NCBI RefSeq assembly: GCF_001078705.1
Contig: NZ_CDMW01000001.1
Coordinates: 2,225,541-2,289,540, forward strand
Length of the DNA: 64,000 nucleotides
Source: Streptococcus sanguinis
Lineage (GTDB): Bacteria > Bacillota > Bacilli > Lactobacillales > Streptococcaceae
Direction of reading: 5' to 3'
Below are positions 51,885 to 63,607 of the stretch, piece after piece; within the stretch, counting starts at the first letter, position 1, and every line of letters starts with the position of its first letter. Both the position numbers and the translations under genes were made by a program. The notes below the pieces were generated by a model. The model had not been told where the DNA came from and did no database searches. It saw only the letters and a program-made list of their open reading frames with translations.

Positions 51885-53872
51885 CCTTTTTTCTCCTCGT
51901 CTATTATTACTTCCTCTTTAATGACTTGGTCCATAATTTCTTGATTCAGCGACTGAAGGACCTCAGAAACTGTTTTACCTTCAATTTGAGCTGCCGCCAG
52001 ATTGAAATGACCGCCACCGCCCAGCTTTTCCATAATTCGCTGAACATTGATTTTGCTGCGACTGCGAGCCGAAATAGACACATAGCCTTTGGTATTCTTG
52101 CTCACGACAAAAGTAGCTTCAATTCCTGACATAGAGAGCATGGTATCAGCTGCCTTACTGATGACAACCGTATCATAAGTATTCTCCTCTGGACCAGCTG
52201 CTACAATGACATTTGGCAAAATCTTCTTGCCATTTAAAATCAGCTCATTAATCGCACGATAATCCTCAAAATTCGTAGCAGAAATATCCTGAATCACAAC
52301 ACTGTCACTGCCCCGAGTTCGTAGATAGCTGGCCACATCAAAGGTCCGACTGGTGACTCGAGATGAAAATCCTTTGGTGTCAAGCATGATCCCCGCCATG
52401 AGAAGGCTGGCTTGCATCTTACTGAGACGATTCTTTTTAGAATTCTGGAATTGAATCAGCTCCGTTACCAATTCACTGGCACTGCTAGCCCCACTTTCGA
52501 TATAGGCAATCACAGCATTTTCTGGGAAATCTTCATCACGGCGATGGTGGTCAACTACGATAATCTGACTGAATTGATCAAAGAAATCCTTAGACAGAGT
52601 CAGAGATATCTTAGAGTGGTCAACCATAATCAAGAGCGAACGATTGGTCACCATATTTACTGCTTCAGAAAGCGGCACCAGATAATCAGCCCCTTCCTGC
52701 TGGAGCTTTGTAATGGATCGCTCAATGTCAGAAGCCATCTGAGACGGATCATAGACCACATAAGCTTTCTCAATGATATTACTGGCAAAGAGCTGCATAC
52801 CAAGAGAAGAACCCAAGGCATCCATATCCAGATTTTTATGTCCGACTATAAAGACCTGATCCACACTCTTAATCTTATCAGAAATCGCAGTCATCATAGC
52901 CCGAGTACGGGTGCGCGTGCGCTTAACAGCTGACGCCGTTCCTCCACCAAAGAAGATTGGGTTCATGTTGTCATTATTTTCTTTAACGACAGCCTGATCC
53001 CCACCTCGAACTTCAGCTAAGTTGAGGTTAAGCAGGGCGACCCGACCGATTTCATCATGATTGCCATCACCATAAGAAAAGCCCATACTGAGTGTCAGTG
53101 ACAGCTCTCGATTTTTAGCTTCCGTCCGGAACTGATCAATGATAGAAAATTTATTTTCCATCAGTTGTTCCAGCACCGTATAATCCGTAAAAAGATAGAA
53201 CCGATCCATGCCAACCCGACGGTAAAACATGTGAAACTGCTCAGAAAATTCTGCTACGAAGTTGGCTACAAAGCTATTGATATGGCTGATATCCGTGTCT
53301 GAAACGACATCTTCCAAATCATCATAATTATCCACCGAGATAATCCCAATCACCGGGCGCGTTGTTACCAGACCAACAGTCGCTTCGTATTCATTGGATG
53401 CATCAAAAAAATAAAACACACTGGATGCACGGTCCAAGTAAACCGAATATTTCTTGTCTCCAACCGTAGCATAATGACCAGAGTCTGAATAAGCAGCCTT
53501 CATGATATTCTTGAGCATATCAGCATCAAAATCGCCATCTTCGGTTGTAAAAATCAGTTCTGCATAGGGATTAAACCACTCTACATCACCATTATCTTCA
53601 CTAATTTTAATGACACCAACTGGCATCTTATCCAGCAAGGAAGCGAGGCTTCCTTCTGCTTGATGATTGACATAATGAATCTGCTCAATCTCGTCTAGCT
53701 CGGATACTCTCTGTTGCTGGATAAAAAGCACAATCAAAAGAGCCAGCACAAGCATGAGAGCAGCTAGCATGGCCAAACTATCACCAAAAAGCCTCAAACA
53801 GATGGCTAAGATTATAAAGGAAATTAGACCCGCCATCGCCAAGTGAATTGGGGCAAAACGAAATTTTTTCAT
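51881..53872 (-). CDS. gdpP: GdpP/Pde1 c-di-AMP phosphodiesterase
   Basis: 663 residues: two membrane helices (about 9-27 and 32-51), PAS-like domain (75-165), degenerate GGDEF domain (about 170-300) and catalytic DHH/DHHA1 domains. Metal residues visible: H345, D349, D351, D418, DHH at 441-443; [12 protein letters not shown] near the end is the DHHA1 motif. Hydrolyses c-di-AMP to pApA. ATGATG start after AGAGG; the longer frame is not supported. Confidence 0.95.
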   Translation of the reverse strand: MKKFRFAPIHLAMAGLISFIILAICLRLFGDSLAMLAALMLVLALLIVLFIQQQRVSELDEIEQIHYVNHQAEGSLASLLDKMPVGVIKISEDNGDVEWFNPYAELIFTTEDGDFDADMLKNIMKAAYSDSGHYATVGDKKYSVYLDRASSVFYFFDASNEYEATVGLVTTRPVIGIISVDNYDDLEDVVSDTDISHINSFVANFVAEFSEQFHMFYRRVGMDRFYLFTDYTVLEQLMENKFSIIDQFRTEAKNRELSLTLSMGFSYGDGNHDEIGRVALLNLNLAEVRGGDQAVVKENNDNMNPIFFGGGTASAVKRTRTRTRAMMTAISDKIKSVDQVFIVGHKNLDMDALGSSLGMQLFASNIIEKAYVVYDPSQMASDIERSITKLQQEGADYLVPLSEAVNMVTNRSLLIMVDHSKISLTLSKDFFDQFSQIIVVDHHRRDEDFPENAVIAYIESGASSASELVTELIQFQNSKKNRLSKMQASLLMAGIMLDTKGFSSRVTSRTFDVASYLRTRGSDSVVIQDISATNFEDYRAINELILNGKKILPNVIVAAGPEENTYDTVVISKAADTMLSMSGIEATFVVSKNTKGYVSISARSRSKINVQRIMEKLGGGGHFNLAAAQIEGKTVSEVLQSLNQEIMDQVIKEEVIIDEEKKG

Positions 53873-53983
53873 CATAGACCTCTTATTCCGCCATTTTACC
53901 ATAAATCCTAGAAAAAAGCGAATTTCTCCCAATAAGTAAAGCATTTAAGAAGGGTAAAGGAAGCGAAAAACAGCCTTTCAAAG

Positions 53984-54016
53984 TTTACAACATTGTAAAT
54001 CTCTTGTAAATTTACA
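53984..54016. promoter_or_regulatory. Palindromic operator-like sites upstream of gdpP
   Basis: TTTACAA-CA-TTGTAAA (53984-53999), then TGTAAATTTACA (54006-54017), between the mnmG terminator and gdpP. The first matches in form the palindrome at 57832. Confidence 0.5.
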
Positions 54017-54052
54017 CAAAAAGGCTGCTTCCCAAAGGAAACTAAGCCTTTT
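54017..54052 (-). terminator. mnmG terminator
   Basis: Minus strand AAAAGGC ... GCCTTTTTG with an inner TTTCC/GGGAA stem. Starts 8 nt after the mnmG stop. Confidence 0.75.
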
Positions 54053-54059
54053 ACAAGAG

Positions 54060-55967
54060 TTACTTCGCTTGATTTTTAGAAATGCTTCTGGACTTGCCTT
54101 CTAAGTAAACCATCAAAATAGAAATATCTGCTGGATTGACACCAGAAATACGACTAGCCTGACCAATTGTTTCTGGATTGATTTTCTTAAACTTCTGTCG
54201 TGCTTCAGTTGCAATCGAGTCAATATCATCCCAGTCAATATTTGCTGGAATCCGCTTCTCTTCCATGCGCTTCATCTTTTCAACCTGATCAAGAGCTTTG
54301 GAAATATAGCCTTCGTACTTAATCTCTGTCTCAAGCAGCTCGATAATCTTTTCATCAAGCTCTTCTGCTGCTGGACCAATGAATTGAACCACATCTTGAT
54401 AAGACACTTCCGGCCGCCGCATAAATTCTTTGGCAGTTACCGCATCTGTCAGAGCTTTAAAACCAAGTGCTTCTACCTTGGCATTGGTTTCCTTGACAGG
54501 CTTTAGCTTGATGGATTCCAAACGCTTCATCTCATTGTCAAATTGATTCTTTTTAATCTCGAAACGAGCCCAGCGCTCATCATCTACCAGACCAATTTCT
54601 CGTCCCATCTCTGTCAAACGCATATCAGCATTGTCATGGCGGAGAATCAAACGGTACTCAGCTCGGCTGGTCAAAAGTCGATAAGGTTCTACGGTTCCCT
54701 TGGTGACCAAATCATCAATCATGACTCCAATGTAACCATCACTGCGCTTCAAGATCAACTCCGGCTTACCTTGGATTTTCAAGGCCGCATTAATCCCAGC
54801 GATAATCCCTTGACCTGCAGCTTCTTCATAACCAGAAGTTCCATTTGTCTGACCTGCTGTAAAGAGCCCTGAAATTTTCTTGGTTTCCAAGGTTGCTCGC
54901 AACTGGTGGGGCATAATCATATCGTACTCAATGGCATAGCCTGTCCGCATCATCTCAGCATTTTCTAGACCCTTGATAGAGTGAACCAAGTCCTTTTGTA
55001 CATCTTCTGGCAGACTAGTTGATAGCCCCTGCACATAAACTTCTTCCGTATCACGTCCCTCAGGCTCTAAGAAAAGTTGGTGGCGCTCTTTGTCTGCAAA
55101 ACGGACAATCTTATCCTCAATAGAGGGGCAATAGCGTGGCCCAACACCCTTGACTACTCCTGAAAACATGGGAGCACGGTGCAGGTTATTTTGGATAATT
55201 TCATGACTTTCCGCATTGGTATAAGTCAACCAACAAGGAACTTGATCTTTCACATAGTCTTCATCACGAGACGTGTAAGAGAAATGATTGGCCTTTTCAT
55301 CACCTGGCTGAATCTCGGTCACATCATAATTGATAGATGAAGCCTTGACACGCGGAGGCGTTCCGGTTTTAAAACGACCAATTTCAAAACCTAGATCCCG
55401 TAGGTTATCAGCCAAAGGAATTGCTGCTAGACTATGGTTAGGACCAGATGAATATTTGAGATCACCAATGATAATTTCTCCCCGCAAGGCTGTTCCAGTC
55501 GTAACAATAACAACTTTAGCCGCATACTCCTGATGAGTCGCTGTCTTAACACCAATTACCTTACCATCTTCTACCAAGATTTCATTAATCATAGTTTGCC
55601 GCAAGGTCAGATTTTCTTGATTTTCGACAGTCTTCCGCATTTCTTTGGAGTAGACCTCTTTATCAGCCTGAGCACGAAGAGCCCTAACTGCAGGTCCCTT
55701 ACCCGTGTTGAGCATCTTCATCTGGATATAGCTCTTGTCAATATTCTTGGCCATCTCACCGCCCAAAGCGTCTACTTCACGGACAACAATGCCTTTAGCA
55801 GACCCTCCGATAGATGGATTGCAGGGCATAAAAGCCAACATCTCAATATTAAGAGTTGCCAGCAGAACTTTACAGCCCATTCGACTGGCAGCCAGAGAAG
55901 CCTCAACTCCTGCATGGCCTGCCCCAATCACGACAATATCATAACTTTCAGTAAAATTGTGTGTCAT
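54060..55967 (-). CDS. mnmG: tRNA uridine-34 modification enzyme MnmG (GidA)
   Basis: 635 residues. FAD motif [12 protein letters not shown] at the N-terminus, [30 protein letters not shown]-like [10 protein letters not shown], and C-terminal helical domain. With MnmE installs (carboxymethyl)aminomethyl at tRNA wobble uridine. Confidence 0.97.
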   Translation of the reverse strand: MTHNFTESYDIVVIGAGHAGVEASLAASRMGCKVLLATLNIEMLAFMPCNPSIGGSAKGIVVREVDALGGEMAKNIDKSYIQMKMLNTGKGPAVRALRAQADKEVYSKEMRKTVENQENLTLRQTMINEILVEDGKVIGVKTATHQEYAAKVVIVTTGTALRGEIIIGDLKYSSGPNHSLAAIPLADNLRDLGFEIGRFKTGTPPRVKASSINYDVTEIQPGDEKANHFSYTSRDEDYVKDQVPCWLTYTNAESHEIIQNNLHRAPMFSGVVKGVGPRYCPSIEDKIVRFADKERHQLFLEPEGRDTEEVYVQGLSTSLPEDVQKDLVHSIKGLENAEMMRTGYAIEYDMIMPHQLRATLETKKISGLFTAGQTNGTSGYEEAAGQGIIAGINAALKIQGKPELILKRSDGYIGVMIDDLVTKGTVEPYRLLTSRAEYRLILRHDNADMRLTEMGREIGLVDDERWARFEIKKNQFDNEMKRLESIKLKPVKETNAKVEALGFKALTDAVTAKEFMRRPEVSYQDVVQFIGPAAEELDEKIIELLETEIKYEGYISKALDQVEKMKRMEEKRIPANIDWDDIDSIATEARQKFKKINPETIGQASRISGVNPADISILMVYLEGKSRSISKNQAK

Positions 55968-56114
55968 TTTCTTTTTCCCTCATTTTTTCACCAAAAAAGG
56001 CCAAGTCTCTAGAAGTGCAGGACAAAAAAGCCTGCAACATCCATGAGCTTTGACCATCATAGGTATTGCTTATCTTATTTTAGCAAATTATGTTGAATTG
56101 TCAATCTAAAGCAA

Positions 56115-56539
56115 CTAAGATTGGCGAATCGCTTCAAAAGCTTCTTTATCAATCTCGACAGGTTCAGAGAAAGCATCCAGAACAACCCCTCTTACTGGGA
56201 ATCTCCCTCTGCCTTCTGCTGCAAACAAACAGTCTGTAAAAGGTAGTTGCAACCAAGAAAAGCGATCATAGTATTCTTTTGGAATCTCTTGCTCATTTGA
56301 GAAACAGGGATAGAAATAATCATCTCCCTTCTGCAGAATATCAGGTGTTAGGCGAGCACCCTCTTGACCTTCACTCTCATCCATTAGATAAGCATTGAAA
56401 GGAACCCAAACTTTAGATTGCTTTAATACTTTAAATAATGCCTCTATAGATTCTGTCGTTTTCTCATCCCAATACTGTTTCTTATAGTCAGAAAGAGTTT
56501 CAAGTCCTTCCTTCTTATCATTTTTTTAAAATGAAACAT
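56115..56539 (-). pseudogene. SseB-like gene with A7/A8 frameshift near its start
   Basis: ATG at 56539 with RBS AAGAGGAAC reads MFHFKK, then a tract of seven A (56521-56527 on the complement) shifts the frame. With eight A the ORF would continue NDKKEGLETLSDYKKQYWDE to the stop at 56115 (about 142 residues). The body (KVWVPFNAYL, DYFYPCFSNEQEIPKEYY, FSWLQLPFTDC) resembles the SseB N-terminal domain family. Function unknown. An intact internal frame starts at 56384 (MDESEGQEG), but without a ribosome site. Confidence 0.65.
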
Positions 56540-56560
56540 TCTTGTTCCTCTTGTAGTTAC

Positions 56561-57770
<1,210 letters not shown>

Positions 57771-57831
57771 GCACGAAAGGACTAGGAAAACAAATCAGAA
57801 ATTCAACTAAATTTATTAACTGTAAATTATG

Positions 57832-57847
57832 TTTACAACGTTGTAAA
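57832..57847. promoter_or_regulatory. Palindromic operator-like site upstream of sdaAB
   Basis: TTTACAA-CG-TTGTAAA, perfect 16-nt palindrome in the divergent mnmA/sdaAB gap; an overlapping TGTAAA-N5-TTTACA arm lies just upstream. Confidence 0.55.
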
Positions 57848-57980
57848 TATATTGATTTTCTCATTTACTTTAATCTCTAGCAAAATTTTATAATATCAAC
57901 TTTTAATTCATTTAAAAAATCAGCAGAAAGCCCTTAACTTTGTTATAATGAAAATAATAAATAAGCTGCAAGGAGAAATC

Positions 57981-58652
57981 ATGACTTCACTAAGATTTCA
58001 ATCTGTTTTTGATATTATCGGACCTGTGATGATAGGTCCATCAAGCAGCCATACGGCAGGCGCAGTCCGTATTGGAAAAATTGTCTCCTCTATTTTTAAC
58101 GATGAGCCAACAGAGGTAGAGTTCCAGCTCTTTAACTCTTTTGCTAAAACTTACCGAGGTCACGGAACTGACTTGGCTCTTGTCGCAGGGATTCTGGGAA
58201 TGGAGACAGATGACCCTGAGATTCCTAACAGCCTTGAAATTGCTCATAAACGTGGTATCAAGATTGTCTGGACGATTCAAAAGGATAGCAATGCTCCCCA
58301 CCCCAATACGACAAAGATTACAGTCAAAAATGACCGTAAAACAATCAGTGTGACTGGAGTCTCTATCGGTGGCGGCAACATTCAAGTAACAGAGCTGAAT
58401 GGCTTTTCAGTATCTCTGAGCATGAATACTCCGACCATCATTATTGTCCACCAGGATGTCCCAGGTATGATTGCCCATGTCACCGAAGCTCTGTCACGCT
58501 ACAATATCAATATAGCGCAGATGAATGTTACCCGTGAGAAGGCTGGAGAAAAAGCGATTATGATTATTGAAGTTGACAGCCGCAGCTGTGAGGAAGCCAT
58601 CGATGAAATTCGCAATATTCCTCATCTGCATAATGTGAATTTCTTTAAATAG
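57981..58652 (+). CDS. sdaAB: L-serine dehydratase, beta subunit
   Basis: 223 residues from MTSLRFQSVFDI (RBS AAGGAG); an upstream in-frame ATG is less likely. Contains the serine-dehydratase beta fold (GPSSSHTAGAVRIG) and a C-terminal ACT domain (TIIIVHQDVPGMIAHVTEAL). With SdaAA makes the Fe-S enzyme converting serine to pyruvate and ammonia. Confidence 0.95.
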   Translation: MTSLRFQSVFDIIGPVMIGPSSSHTAGAVRIGKIVSSIFNDEPTEVEFQLFNSFAKTYRGHGTDLALVAGILGMETDDPEIPNSLEIAHKRGIKIVWTIQKDSNAPHPNTTKITVKNDRKTISVTGVSIGGGNIQVTELNGFSVSLSMNTPTIIIVHQDVPGMIAHVTEALSRYNINIAQMNVTREKAGEKAIMIIEVDSRSCEEAIDEIRNIPHLHNVNFFK

Positions 58653-58660
58653 GAGAAAAT

Positions 58661-59533
58661 ATGTTTTATTCCATCAAAGAATTGGTAGAGCAAGCTGACT
58701 TGGATTACCAAGGAAATGTTGCTGAATTGATGATTGCTACCGAGTATGAATTAACTGGTCGTGAAAGAGATGAAGTCCTGCGACTGATGGGTCGCAATCT
58801 GGAAGTCATGAAAGCCTCTGTCCTTCTGGGACTTGATGAGAGCAAGTCTCGCAGCGGATTGACTGGCGGAGACGCAGCAAAACTTGACCACTATATTCAG
58901 TCAGGAAAGACTTTATCAGATTACACTGTACTGACTGCTGCAAAAAATGCTATTGCTGTCAATGAGCATAATGCTAAAATGGGTTTAGTTTGTGCAACAC
59001 CTACTGCCGGCAGCGCTGGCTGTCTGCCGGCTGTTCTTACATCAGCTATTGAAAAATTAGGCCTTTCAGAAGAAGAACAGCTAAACTTTCTATTAGCTGC
59101 AGGCGCTTTTGGCCTAGTTATTGCCAATAACGCCTCAATTTCGGGTGCTGAAGGCGGCTGTCAAGCTGAGGTTGGCTCCGCTTCTGCTATGAGTGCAGCT
59201 GCTTTAGTTCTGGCTGCTGGAGGTTCACCTTTTCAAGCCAGCCAAGCTATTTGTTTTGTCATCAAAAACATGCTGGGTTTGATTTGCGATCCAGTAGCTG
59301 GTCTGGTGGAAGTGCCTTGTGTCAAGCGGAATGCTATGGGAGCCAGTTACGCCTTTATTGCAGCTGATATGGCTCTTGCGGGAATCGAGTCTAAAATTCC
59401 TGTTGACGAAGTCATTGACGCTATGTATCAAGTCGGGTCAAGTCTACCTACTGCTTTCAGAGAAACAGCTGAAGGCGGTCTAGCTACAACACCAACAGGC
59501 CGCAGACTTTCAAAAGAAATCTTTGGAGAATAA
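58661..59533 (+). CDS. sdaAA: L-serine dehydratase, alpha subunit
   Basis: 290 residues, 8 nt after sdaAB. PTAGSAGCLPAVL, EGGCQAEVGSASAMSAAAL, CDPVAGLVEVPCVKRN: the conserved cysteines that ligate the [4Fe-4S] cluster are present. Gives the catalytic half of the enzyme. Confidence 0.96.
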   Translation: MFYSIKELVEQADLDYQGNVAELMIATEYELTGRERDEVLRLMGRNLEVMKASVLLGLDESKSRSGLTGGDAAKLDHYIQSGKTLSDYTVLTAAKNAIAVNEHNAKMGLVCATPTAGSAGCLPAVLTSAIEKLGLSEEEQLNFLLAAGAFGLVIANNASISGAEGGCQAEVGSASAMSAAALVLAAGGSPFQASQAICFVIKNMLGLICDPVAGLVEVPCVKRNAMGASYAFIAADMALAGIESKIPVDEVIDAMYQVGSSLPTAFRETAEGGLATTPTGRRLSKEIFGE

Positions 59534-59584
59534 CCTTGACAATTTTGTCAAGTAGATTTACGGGATAGTAAACAAGGAGACAAG

Positions 59585-60232
59585 ATGATTCATTTGAAAC
59601 ATATCTTCTTTGATTTGGATGGAACCTTAGTTGACAGTTCAAAGGGCATCCAAAAATCCTTTGAATACGGCTTCAAACAACTTGGAAAAGAGTGCCCTGA
59701 AGAAAGTATTATAAAAAGTTTTATGGGGCCGCCTCTTGAAGTAAGCTTTGCCTCTGTTCTTGAAGAAAGCCAAGTTCCAGAAGCGATTAACTATTATCGC
59801 AGCTTCTATAAGGAAAAAGGCATCTGGGGCGTTCGCCTCTATGAGGGGATACCAGAATTGCTGACACAGTTAAAAGAGGCTGGTTATCAGATTTATGTAA
59901 CAACGAGTAAAAATCAACCCACGGCACAAGATTTATTAGCAAATCTAGCTATCTCTGAGCAATTTGATGATATTTTTGGCTCACTGCCAGATTCATTTCA
60001 CAAAGCAGATGTTCTGCGCCGAGCTCTGCGAACACTAGATGCAAATCCAGAAGAAACCATAATTATAGGCGATACAAAGTTTGATATAATTGGCGGTAAA
60101 GAAGTAGGAATCTCAACTCTAGGAGTTCTTTGGGGCTTTGGCAGCCAAAGAGAGTTACTAGAAAATGGAGCAGATTTGCTGGCTAATTCTCCCAACTACA
60201 TTTTAAAAATATTGAAAGAACACTTTTCATAA
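59585..60232 (+). CDS. HAD-IA hydrolase, phosphoglycolate phosphatase-like
   Basis: 215 residues: DLDGTLVDSS, TTSKNQ, motif III Lys in FHKADVLRRAL, GDTKFDIIGG. 51 nt after sdaAA with RBS AAGGAGAC, so possibly same transcript. Substrate unknown. Confidence 0.9.
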   Translation: MIHLKHIFFDLDGTLVDSSKGIQKSFEYGFKQLGKECPEESIIKSFMGPPLEVSFASVLEESQVPEAINYYRSFYKEKGIWGVRLYEGIPELLTQLKEAGYQIYVTTSKNQPTAQDLLANLAISEQFDDIFGSLPDSFHKADVLRRALRTLDANPEETIIIGDTKFDIIGGKEVGISTLGVLWGFGSQRELLENGADLLANSPNYILKILKEHFS

Positions 60233-60327
60233 CTTTACGCAGCTGTCAATATAGATAAGATTGTTACCTTTAAATCTTTATCTAAACTATCATTTTCTGC
60301 TTATAAATTGTCAATTTTTTGTAAACC

Positions 60328-60356
60328 AAAAAACCACAGAGTTTCTGTGGTTTTCT
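60328..60356. terminator. Bidirectional terminator
   Basis: AAAACCACAGA / TCTGTGGTTTT, between convergent genes. Confidence 0.88.
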
Positions 60357-60366
60357 TATTTTTATC

Positions 60367-60957
60367 TTAGTAACCCCAAGCTGAAAGTCCTTGAGCACTA
60401 TAGGCGCTATAGGCTGATTGGATTTGATCATCAACAGTAGCTGTTGATCCCCAACCTGGCATTGTTTGGAAAAGGCCACTAGCACCTGAAGGGTTGTAGG
60501 CATCTACTTGACCATTTGATTCACGGGCAATAATAGCTTCCCAAGTTGATGCAGGAACACCAGTCATTTCTGCCATACGTGATGCTGCATAAGAACCAGT
60601 TGTACCAGCGGTATTACCATTGCTAAGTACAAGGCCTCCTGATGTTGCTGCTGAATTAGCTGTTGCTGCAGGTGCTGCATAATTATTTACGGGAGTTGCA
60701 GTTGCTGCTACGCTTGTTTCAGACGTTTTGGCACTATTTCCAAGTTCCAAGATTTGACCAACACGGATGTGATTTGGATCTGCAATCTTGTTTAACTCTA
60801 CTAATTTCTCAAGAGTTGTATTTTTTTCGTTAGCAATAGCTGATAAAGTATCACCGGCTTCAACTGTATAGGTCTCAGCATTCGCAATACCTGAAACCAA
60901 GAAAGCCGCTGCAGCGACTGCACCTGTTAAAGTCCATTTTGCTGTTTTTTTGTTCAT
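60367..60957 (-). CDS. Secreted LysM protein with Apf-like lysozyme-fold domain
   Basis: 196 residues: signal peptide ending near IANA, LysM repeat ([16 protein letters not shown]...LELG), Ala/Thr/Ser linker, C-terminal domain typical of Apf/IsaA-type lytic transglycosylase-like proteins ([29 protein letters not shown], ending LSAWGY). The Glu of ARESNG is the candidate acid. Cell-wall located. RBS AAAGGAGAAT. A WalR-type box lies upstream. Confidence 0.9.
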   Translation of the reverse strand: MNKKTAKWTLTGAVAAAAFLVSGIANAETYTVEAGDTLSAIANEKNTTLEKLVELNKIADPNHIRVGQILELGNSAKTSETSVAATATPVNNYAAPAATANSAATSGGLVLSNGNTAGTTGSYAASRMAEMTGVPASTWEAIIARESNGQVDAYNPSGASGLFQTMPGWGSTATVDDQIQSAYSAYSAQGLSAWGY

Positions 60958-61005
60958 TAAAAAGTAATTCTCCTTTCGGTGATAATACTATCTTACACAT
61001 AAAAT

Positions 61006-61042
61006 ATTACCAAAAAGTTACATTACCAAGTCAAACGTTACA
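61006..61042 (-). promoter_or_regulatory. WalR (VicR)-like box upstream of the LysM gene
   Basis: Minus strand TGTAAC-N5-GGTAAT (61006-61022) differs at one base from the WalR consensus TGTWAH-N5-TGTWAH. Another TGTAAC lies at 61037-61042. WalRK controls many wall hydrolases in streptococci. Confidence 0.6.
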
Positions 61043-61167
61043 AGAACATTTAGTTTAGACTTTAAAAACAGACTTTTACAGCTTTTTTGCCAAATATTTT
61101 CTTTGATCAAGTAAAAAATAGACGGTTTTAACCTATACTATTCTCTAAAAAAACTTTAAACAACAGG

Positions 61168-61962
61168 TCAGTTTTTCAATATATAAAGTAAAATACCCAA
61201 TATAAGTAAGCTAATAATAGCCAAGCTGTCATTTCTTTTCCATGCCAAGCGGCGAAAACGTGTCCGACCTTCACCTCCATTATAGCCGCGCGCTTCCATG
61301 GCAATTGCTAGAGCGTCTGCCCTTTTAAAACTGGAAGCAAACAAAGGGATTAGAATGGGAATAATAGATTTAACCTTTTGAACAAGCTTTCCCTCGCCAA
61401 AGTCAACACCACGCGCCCTCTGGGCGTTCATAATCCGAGTAGTATCATCCATTAACGTTGGAACGAAGCGCAGGCTCATAGAAAGCATCAGGCCAATCTC
61501 ATGTGCTGGCACTTTGAAAACCTTCAATGGTTTCAACAAAGACTCAACCGCATCGGACAAGCTTAAGGGTGTCGTTGTCAGAGTCAGAAGAGTAGAAAAG
61601 AAAATAATCAGAATAAAGCGGCTAAAAATAATTCCAGCCTGTGACAATCCTAGTTCTGTAATTCTGATAAAAGCGAATCGAAAGATTGTGGCCCCTCCAG
61701 AGGTTAAAAACAGCTGGAACAAGGTGGTAAAAGCTATGATAAAAACCATGGACTGGATACCCTTTAAAAAGAACTTCAAAGGAACCTTGGACAGCAAGAC
61801 CAAACTAAAAACGAAAACAAACAACAGCAGATTGGTCACAAGATTACTAGCCCAGAAAATTAATAGAATAAAAAGAAACATCGCCAGCAACTTGCTCCGC
61901 GGATCCAAACGATGGATGATTGAATTTCCGGGAATATAGCGACCTAAAATCAACTTATCCAT
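61168..61962 (-). CDS. ecfT: ECF transporter T component
   Basis: 264 residues from [10 protein letters not shown] (RBS AAGGAG). Membrane helices at both ends and the two coupling Ala-Arg-Gly motifs, RARGVD and MEARGYNGG, that grip the ATPases. Shared energizer for vitamin S components. Overlaps ecfA2 by 8 nt. Confidence 0.95.
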   Translation of the reverse strand: MDKLILGRYIPGNSIIHRLDPRSKLLAMFLFILLIFWASNLVTNLLLFVFVFSLVLLSKVPLKFFLKGIQSMVFIIAFTTLFQLFLTSGGATIFRFAFIRITELGLSQAGIIFSRFILIIFFSTLLTLTTTPLSLSDAVESLLKPLKVFKVPAHEIGLMLSMSLRFVPTLMDDTTRIMNAQRARGVDFGEGKLVQKVKSIIPILIPLFASSFKRADALAIAMEARGYNGGEGRTRFRRLAWKRNDSLAIISLLILGILLYILKN

Positions 61963-62794
61963 GCAAGATCTCCTTGAATTCTTCAATTGTAATAGGATAG
62001 TGCGAGAAATTCATCCCTTTCTCCGCCAATTCGTGAGCAAATTTTGTAATCTTGGGAACACCCAATTGGATACTCTCCATAAAATCAAGATCCTGAAAGA
62101 CCTGAGCAGGCTGACCGCTCTTGACGACTCTGCCCTTATCTAAAACATAGACTGTATCAGCAAAGTTGGCTACATCATCCATTAGGTGAGTTACCAAAAC
62201 AATAGTCATACCAGCTCGATGCAGCTCTTCAAAGAGCCTCATCAGTTCTTTTCGTCCGGATGGATCAAGTCCTGCTGTCGGCTCATCCAAAACCAAGATA
62301 TCAGGCTCCATGGCCAGTATGCCCGCTATGGCCACCCTGCGCATCTGGCCACCAGAAAGTTCGAAAGGACTGCGATTGAACAAATCCTCAGAAATTCCGA
62401 CTAAGTGCAGTTTTTCACGCGCCAAAGCTTCCGCTTCTTCCTTAGAAACACCAAAATTCTGAGGACCAAAAGCCACATCTTTCAAAACAGTTTCATCAAA
62501 AACTTGACTTTCCGGAAATTGAAAGACTAGACCGACCTTCTTGCGCACCTGTTTAATGTCTTTATTGACGGAATCAGCCGTGATGACTGTACTGCCTACT
62601 TCAACACTGCCCTGATTGGGAACTAGCAAGCCATTTAAAAGCTGGAGAATGGTGGACTTACCGCTGCCTGTATGCCCGATAAGAGCGGTATAGCTGCCGG
62701 ATTTTATCTCCAAATCCACTCCAAAAAGCGCTGGTCCCTCAAAAGGAGTGCCAGCTTGATAAGTATAACTTACATTTTTGAGAGTAATGCCCAT
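61955..62794 (-). CDS. ecfA2: ECF transporter ATPase A2
   Basis: 279 residues: Walker [23 protein letters not shown], Walker [14 protein letters not shown]-loop THL. Overlaps ecfA1 by 25 nt. Confidence 0.95.
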   Translation of the reverse strand: MGITLKNVSYTYQAGTPFEGPALFGVDLEIKSGSYTALIGHTGSGKSTILQLLNGLLVPNQGSVEVGSTVITADSVNKDIKQVRKKVGLVFQFPESQVFDETVLKDVAFGPQNFGVSKEEAEALAREKLHLVGISEDLFNRSPFELSGGQMRRVAIAGILAMEPDILVLDEPTAGLDPSGRKELMRLFEELHRAGMTIVLVTHLMDDVANFADTVYVLDKGRVVKSGQPAQVFQDLDFMESIQLGVPKITKFAHELAEKGMNFSHYPITIEEFKEILHG

Positions 62795-63606
62795 AGTTGA
62801 TCCTGCAATTCTTTTTCTGTTAAGTAAGTCTCTGGTAGAGGAAGCCCTGACTGACGCAAAGCCGCCTTTACCTGATTAACAAATGGCTGATCCAATCCTA
62901 GCTCTACCAAATCTTCTCGAGAAAAAAGTTCTCTCGGGGTAGCGGTAGACTCAACCTGCCCCTCTTTCATGACCAAAACACGGTCGCTTAAGGCTATTTC
63001 ATCCAGGTCATGAGTGATAGAAATGACGGTCAGCTGATTACTATCTTTAATTTTTTTCACGGTCTGGATAAGATCCAAACGCCCCTCTGGATCCAGCATG
63101 CTGGTTGCTTCATCCAAAATAATAATATCCGGTCTCAGAGCTACGACACCTGCAACAGCTACCCGCTGTTTCTGACCTCCGGAAAGACGAGCTGGTTCAC
63201 GCTCCTTAAAATCCTGCATGCCGACAAGCTCTAATGCCTGCTGGACTCGCTCTACCATCAGATCATAGTCCAGCCCTTGATTTTCCAAACCAAAGGCTAC
63301 ATCGTCTTCTACAGTTGCTCCGACAAACTGATTATCTGGATTTTGGAATACCATGCCAATCTGTCTGCGTTTTTCCCAGACATTTTCAGCTGTTAGCTTA
63401 TCACCTGAGATAATAATATCTCCGCTTTCCGCTTCTAAAAGACCGTCAATCAAACGAACTGTGGTTGATTTTCCACTCCCATTATGACCGACAATAGACA
63501 GCCATTCCCCTTTTTTTACTTGAAAGGAGACATCATTTAAAGTGTAATTCTCAGACTCACTATCGTATTTGTACTTAAGATTTCTTACTTCGATGATATT
63601 TTCCAT
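62770..63606 (-). CDS. ecfA1: ECF transporter ATPase A1
   Basis: 278 residues from [14 protein letters not shown]. Walker [35 protein letters not shown]. No own ribosome site: the ATG comes one nt after the pgsA stop (TAA-T-ATG), implying translational coupling. Confidence 0.94.
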   Translation of the reverse strand: MENIIEVRNLKYKYDSESENYTLNDVSFQVKKGEWLSIVGHNGSGKSTTVRLIDGLLEAESGDIIISGDKLTAENVWEKRRQIGMVFQNPDNQFVGATVEDDVAFGLENQGLDYDLMVERVQQALELVGMQDFKEREPARLSGGQKQRVAVAGVVALRPDIIILDEATSMLDPEGRLDLIQTVKKIKDSNQLTVISITHDLDEIALSDRVLVMKEGQVESTATPRELFSREDLVELGLDQPFVNQVKAALRQSGLPLPETYLTEKELQDQLWALLSKM

Positions 63607-63607
63607 A

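Noticed and set aside
53950-54031. Large hairpin GGAAGC..AGCCTTT / AAAGGCT..GCTTCC as a gdpP leader riboswitch
   Set aside because: The right arm is better explained as part of the mnmG terminator; no recognised aptamer consensus.
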